Shown piece by piece: positions 60,478-64,000 of a stretch of DNA of 64,000 nucleotides. Position 1 is the first letter of the stretch; the number at the start of each line of letters is the position of its first letter. The notes under the pieces are model-generated. The model ran no database searches. It was not told the origin of the DNA and saw nothing but the letters and a program-made list of their open reading frames with translations. The position numbers and the translations under genes were made by a program. Origin of the DNA: Pseudomonas sp. RIT-PI-q (GTDB lineage Bacteria; Pseudomonadota; Gammaproteobacteria; Pseudomonadales; Pseudomonadaceae); NCBI RefSeq assembly GCF_001297125.1, contig NZ_LHPC01000027.1, forward strand, positions 61,066 to 125,065. Direction: 5' to 3'.

Positions 60478-61694
60478 GACGTCTCCCAAGACAATTTGAG
60501 TGTTCCGTCATCACGAAACTGATAGCGTTTTTCAGCCCAGCCGAGTGCGAACAGACTAAGCATGGCGTTGTAATACAGCGGTTCGGCACTTGCACCATCG
60601 GCTTTAGCCAGCGCCGCGTTCAAAGCCCCTTCGGCCCGACGTTGCTGCTGCTCGGCCAGCCACGGTTGCCCCTTGGCCTGAAAGTACGGAATCAGCGCGG
60701 CAGAATAGCCGAACGGGCCTTGGCCTTCGAGGGCACCACTGAGGACCTGGACCTTTTCCGGCGGAATGCCGGTGGACGCCGTGCTGCTCGACATACCGTC
60801 CAGACGCGCCAGTAACGGTGCCGCCAATGGGTCGGACTTGGGCGTCATGCCGGCCCACAGGTAGACGCGGATGGCGTCATAACTGCCCAACTCGCCCTTG
60901 ATCGGATCGACCACGAACAACCCGGCTTGCGGCGCGGTGGCGCGGTAACCGATCCAGTCGGCGACGTAGCCTTTGGGACTGGATGCACTGACCATTTTCA
61001 CGCTGTTTGCAGCGATTTCTTTCCATGGCCCGGTCGGCGCTTCCTTGGCCAGTCGACGCAGCAATGGCAGCGGCAAATAGCTTGGATTGAGGCGCCACAG
61101 GTGATCGGGCTGTACGAAACCTTCCGGCCCCGGCAGCACCATTTTGCCCAGGCCCGGCAGGCTGACCACCAGTTTGCTTTCAATGTTCTTGAGCAGGCGC
61201 AAGGCGTCTTCGCGATAGTCTGGACGCTGCCACAGCCGCGCCGCTTCGAGCAGCGCGTAGGTGATCCACAGGTCCGAATCGGAGGCCGAGTTGGCGTCCT
61301 GCAATTGCCATTTGCCGTCCTTGCCCTGCCCCCACAACCAGCCCGGCAGACGCTGGCTGACGTCGGCGCCGGCCATGTTGGCGGCGGTCCATTTCCACAA
61401 CGCATCGAAGCGCTCGCGGTCGTTGCCGATCAGCGCAAACAGCATGCCGTAGGATTGGCCTTCGGACGTGCTGTGATTGGGCTCGACGCTGGACTCCAGC
61501 AGGCGCCCGTCGTTCTGCACGAAGCGTGCGGCATAGGTTTGCCACAGTGGCCAGTCGGCGCTCTTGCACGCCGCCTCGTCAGCCATGACCGGCGCCAGGC
61601 TCAGGGACGCCAGCGTACCGGCCAGCCACAGCACAACCCGGCGCCAGCGGCGCGCGGGGGTCAGGCAATAACGGTTGATCCCGAGGCTATTCAT
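60453..61694 (-). CDS. wssD: Periplasmic endo-1,4-beta-glucanase BcsZ/WssD (GH8)
   Basis: 413 residues with a basic signal peptide (RVVLWLAGTLASLSLAPVMA). The GH8 catalytic acid is the Glu in HSTSEGQSYGMLFALI and the base is the Asp in GSYDAIRVYLWAGM. DANSASDSDLWITYALLEAA is the conserved active-site strip. It trims or untangles cellulose during secretion. The ATG at 61694 lies 7 bases after the wssC stop; the longer frame would delete the signal peptide logic. Confidence 0.94.
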   Translation of the reverse strand: MNSLGINRYCLTPARRWRRVVLWLAGTLASLSLAPVMADEAACKSADWPLWQTYAARFVQNDGRLLESSVEPNHSTSEGQSYGMLFALIGNDRERFDALWKWTAANMAGADVSQRLPGWLWGQGKDGKWQLQDANSASDSDLWITYALLEAARLWQRPDYREDALRLLKNIESKLVVSLPGLGKMVLPGPEGFVQPDHLWRLNPSYLPLPLLRRLAKEAPTGPWKEIAANSVKMVSASSPKGYVADWIGYRATAPQAGLFVVDPIKGELGSYDAIRVYLWAGMTPKSDPLAAPLLARLDGMSSSTASTGIPPEKVQVLSGALEGQGPFGYSAALIPYFQAKGQPWLAEQQQRRAEGALNAALAKADGASAEPLYYNAMLSLFALGWAEKRYQFRDDGTLKLSWETSCVRAVTR

Positions 61695-61701
61695 GGTGAA
61701 C

Positions 61702-63966
61702 TCAGTGACCCAACCGCTGTTTGGCACGTGAGCGCAGCGCCAGATAGGCCAGGCAGCTGAGCAACAGCACACCGAGACCAGTCAGCAGCAGCGCCAACAC
61801 CACATGGCGCGACATCAGCCATTGCAGGTATTTGATCGGGCCCAGATTGCCGACGTAATACTGCTCATCCGCCACCAGTGGTTCAATGGTTTTGCCGCGC
61901 ACCACCACCAGGCTGCCCTGGATCGACTGGGTGTAATCTTCACCGCCGATCAAGGCGCTGGTCGCTTCCGCCAGACCGGCCGGCTGACCGCTGGCGATCA
62001 CCACCACACTGCGACCACTTTTCAGTGGCGATTCGAAACCGGTCAGGTAGGTACTGCGCTCACCGCCGGAGAAGGCCATGGCCAGACGTGCCTTGCGCTG
62101 GTTAGCGTCCGGATCGGGGCTGAACCAGTCACGTACGCGCATCGGCAGGTCAGACAAATGGAAGCTCTGCTGGCCACCAGTATCGGCCGCAGGCAAGCGA
62201 TCCGCCCATTGGCTCAGCAATGGCTGGTTAGCGCCGGAAGCCAGCACCAGCAAATCTTTATCAGCCGCCGCCTGGACCTGCGCCGCCTGCATCACCTGCA
62301 CACCCGTGGCCGGGTAACCGGTGGACTGGCCAAATCGACCGAGCACGGTGAGGTAGGCATCCAGCTCGGGAGCGCCGGCATTGTCCGGCAGTACCACGGC
62401 GGTTTGCGACAGGTCAGCCAGGCGCGTGAACGGGAAGCCCGCATCCTTGAACACGCCGAGGTTCGGCATCGCCATGAAGTGGTCGTAGCCGCTCAGGTCC
62501 AGGGTCGATTCCGGATCGACGCTGCCGCGCATGTTGTCGATGATGATGTCACCGCATTCGCCCTGCTTGATGTAGTCGAACATGTAGCGCAGTTGCAGAC
62601 GCGATTGCAGGGCTACCGAATTCAACGGCAGGCGTACGCGGGTTTCGCGGCCCAGCGTGTCGTTGAGTTTCAGGGCGCTGAGTACACCGCTGTCGAGCTT
62701 GTCCTGGGACAGCAGGCTCTGCGACTGAATCAAGGCATCGTTGAAGCTGATGATGAACGAAGAATTGGTCGATTTTTCTTGTGGCGTGTAACGGTACTTG
62801 AGGTTCAGCGGTGCCCCTTCATCACGCCAGGTAAACAGGTCGGGCGGGAAGTTCAGCGGCACGGTGATGTCGCCGGGGTTGTAGCCGGAGACATTGAATT
62901 GCTTGGCCGGCAGCAGCTCGCCGAGCTTGACCGGGCGATCGCTCGGCAACCAGTTCGGGGCGTCGTACGGCTTGCGCGGTTGCAGCGCATCGAGGCGATC
63001 GATCACGACGCTGCTGCCCGACAGCGCCTGGCTGCCGAGTACCAGTGCGGTGACGGCACGTTTGAGTTCGGTGCTGTCGCGACCGGTAATTACCAGCAAT
63101 TTTCCGTTGGCGTCGTTGGGGTTGCTCATCACGGTCAGGGTCGGGCCCTTGGCCGCAGGCAAGCTCAAGCCACCAAGTTGCAACGCGTCAGGGCCGCTAA
63201 GCACCACCACGGCGTTGCCGTGGGCCGGAATCTGATTGAAGCGTGTAGAGAACGTTGCGCCGCGATAACTGGCCTGGGCGCCGAACCACGACGACAGGGC
63301 GCCGGCAGCCTCAAGGGTAGCGTGGGCCGGCGCAGGGGCGAAGACGAATGGCAGGTTCAATGCACGGGCATCGCGACGATCGAAGAACGGCAGCGGCATG
63401 ATCGACAAGTCGTTCGGCAAGGCCAGCGACGAAACCTGAATGCTCAGCTCTGTCGCGTTGCTGATTTTCGCCCACAGGCTGGAGTGCTGAGGGTCTTCAC
63501 AGCCCATGGTGTAGTGGCCAACGAATTGCAGGCTCAAGCGGTTGAATTCAGTGATCAGGTGCGCCGGAATATCGACCACCTGCTTCTGCAGTTGCCCGGC
63601 GTTTTCCTTGGGCAACGGCAGGCTCGCCGCCACTTCATCGTTGACGATGACGTTGATCTGCGAGAGCTCGGCCAGCAGCGCCGGGGAATAGGTGTACTGC
63701 AACGTCAGCTTGGCGCCGGTCACGATCGAATCGGCACGCACATCGAAGTTGACGCTGTCGGTGGACTCCACGCCGCGCAGGCTCATCGGATAGTTCCGGC
63801 CCAGCTGCTTGAGCGTCACGCTGTAACTGTTGGCACCCGGCGCCACGTCAACTGGCGCGGTCTCGGCGAATGCCGTAGCGCCCCCACCCAAAGCCAGAAA
63901 GGCGCACGCCAGGCGTGTCAATGCGCGGTCGCGCAGGTTACCGAAAGCGAAAGACTTCGAGTTCAT
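61702..63966 (-). CDS. wssC: Cellulose synthase regulatory subunit BcsB/WssC
   Basis: 754 residues: signal peptide (LACAFLALGGGATAFAETAP), two carbohydrate-binding/flavodoxin-like repeats typical of BcsB (VNFDVRADSIVTGAKLTLQY, LSLQFVGHYTMGCEDPQHSS, RLQLRYMFDYIKQGECGDII) and a single C-terminal membrane helix (HVVLALLLTGLGVLLLSCLA) that docks on BcsA. It guides the glucan through the periplasm. The ATG at 63966 shares a base with the upstream TGA. Confidence 0.95.
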   Translation of the reverse strand: MNSKSFAFGNLRDRALTRLACAFLALGGGATAFAETAPVDVAPGANSYSVTLKQLGRNYPMSLRGVESTDSVNFDVRADSIVTGAKLTLQYTYSPALLAELSQINVIVNDEVAASLPLPKENAGQLQKQVVDIPAHLITEFNRLSLQFVGHYTMGCEDPQHSSLWAKISNATELSIQVSSLALPNDLSIMPLPFFDRRDARALNLPFVFAPAPAHATLEAAGALSSWFGAQASYRGATFSTRFNQIPAHGNAVVVLSGPDALQLGGLSLPAAKGPTLTVMSNPNDANGKLLVITGRDSTELKRAVTALVLGSQALSGSSVVIDRLDALQPRKPYDAPNWLPSDRPVKLGELLPAKQFNVSGYNPGDITVPLNFPPDLFTWRDEGAPLNLKYRYTPQEKSTNSSFIISFNDALIQSQSLLSQDKLDSGVLSALKLNDTLGRETRVRLPLNSVALQSRLQLRYMFDYIKQGECGDIIIDNMRGSVDPESTLDLSGYDHFMAMPNLGVFKDAGFPFTRLADLSQTAVVLPDNAGAPELDAYLTVLGRFGQSTGYPATGVQVMQAAQVQAAADKDLLVLASGANQPLLSQWADRLPAADTGGQQSFHLSDLPMRVRDWFSPDPDANQRKARLAMAFSGGERSTYLTGFESPLKSGRSVVVIASGQPAGLAEATSALIGGEDYTQSIQGSLVVVRGKTIEPLVADEQYYVGNLGPIKYLQWLMSRHVVLALLLTGLGVLLLSCLAYLALRSRAKQRLGH

Positions 63967-64000
63967 CACTTGTCCAAAACGTTTTCTAGGGGGGGTGGGG
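63966..64000 (-). CDS. wssB: 3' end of cellulose synthase catalytic subunit (partial)
   Basis: Only the last ten codons (PPPLENVLDK) and the TGA at 63968-63966 are in the window; the stop overlaps the wssC start as TGATG. The identity rests on the invariant BcsA-BcsB order and the coupling, not on the sequence itself. Confidence 0.5.
   Translation of the reverse strand, partial: PPPLENVLDK

Noticed and set aside
1..64000. CRISPR arrays
   Set aside because: The repeated elements are inverted REP pairs at scattered sites and one 14-bp tandem; no regularly spaced direct repeats or cas genes were seen.

Overview
The window looks like a chromosomal segment of a fluorescent-group Pseudomonas. The evidence is high GC, several families of Pseudomonas REP/BIME elements between genes, a cysA-cysW-cysT-sbp-oscA / GGDEF-EAL / desA order like that of P. 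aeruginosa and its relatives, and at the right edge an acetylated-cellulose (wss) operon of the kind known from P. fluorescens SBW25. Almost all of it is ordinary core or near-core genome. The accessory stretches are about 17.0-20.7 kb, 39.2-39.5 kb and 45.0-48.6 kb.

Layout. 0-3 kb: AraC regulator, a receiver-only remnant of a response regulator beside a 58-bp perfect inverted repeat, a Crp/Fnr regulator and a DUF962 membrane protein. 3.2-7.3 kb: sulfate ABC transporter and OscA. 7.6-13.4 kb: PAS-GGDEF-EAL protein, acyl desaturase DesA, PAS-GGDEF cyclase and a receiver-HDOD protein. 13.5-16.5 kb: GABA catabolism (gabD-gabT). 16.8 kb: tRNA-Arg(CCG). 17.1-20.6 kb: AT-rich island with a decayed Ser/Thr kinase, a putative restriction endonuclease and a divergent DNA methyltransferase. 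20.9-28.1 kb: small acidic protein, VWA lipoprotein / ECF sigma / anti-sigma operon, PEBP protein, Rieske-flavoprotein reductase, YdgA-like protein. 28.4-34.2 kb: membrane protein, then a MarR-controlled FUSC efflux operon. 34.3-38.6 kb: orphan antitoxin, DUF2789, YbaK-type deacylase, NfeD-slipin pair, GT-C glycosyltransferase. 39.1-39.5 kb: candidate small RNA and a NYN-domain pseudogene. 39.5-44.8 kb: EmrAB/NodT efflux operon with a LysR regulator. 45.1-48.5 kb: three tandem orphan RHS-core genes, one broken by a frameshift, plus a duplicated tail of the neighbouring permease gene. 48.6-52.3 kb: TauD-like dioxygenase and its ABC importer. 52.6-64.0 kb: wssI-H-G-F-E-D-C and the last codons of wssB.

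How the genes work together. The cys/sbp/oscA block and the TauD/ABC operon are both sulfur-scavenging modules: inorganic sulfate and probably an organosulfonate. The c-di-GMP proteins at 7.6-12.1 kb and the wss cellulose operon are functionally related, because c-di-GMP activates BcsA, although they are far apart. The two efflux operons have the same plan (regulator, inner-membrane pump, periplasmic adaptor, outer-membrane lipoprotein) but use different pumps, FUSC and MFS. The most unusual material is the R-M/kinase island beside tRNA-Arg, the tandem RHS array that copied a piece of its neighbour, and a REP pair inserted in frame ahead of a lipoprotein signal peptide. All family assignments are by eye from motifs; no search was run.
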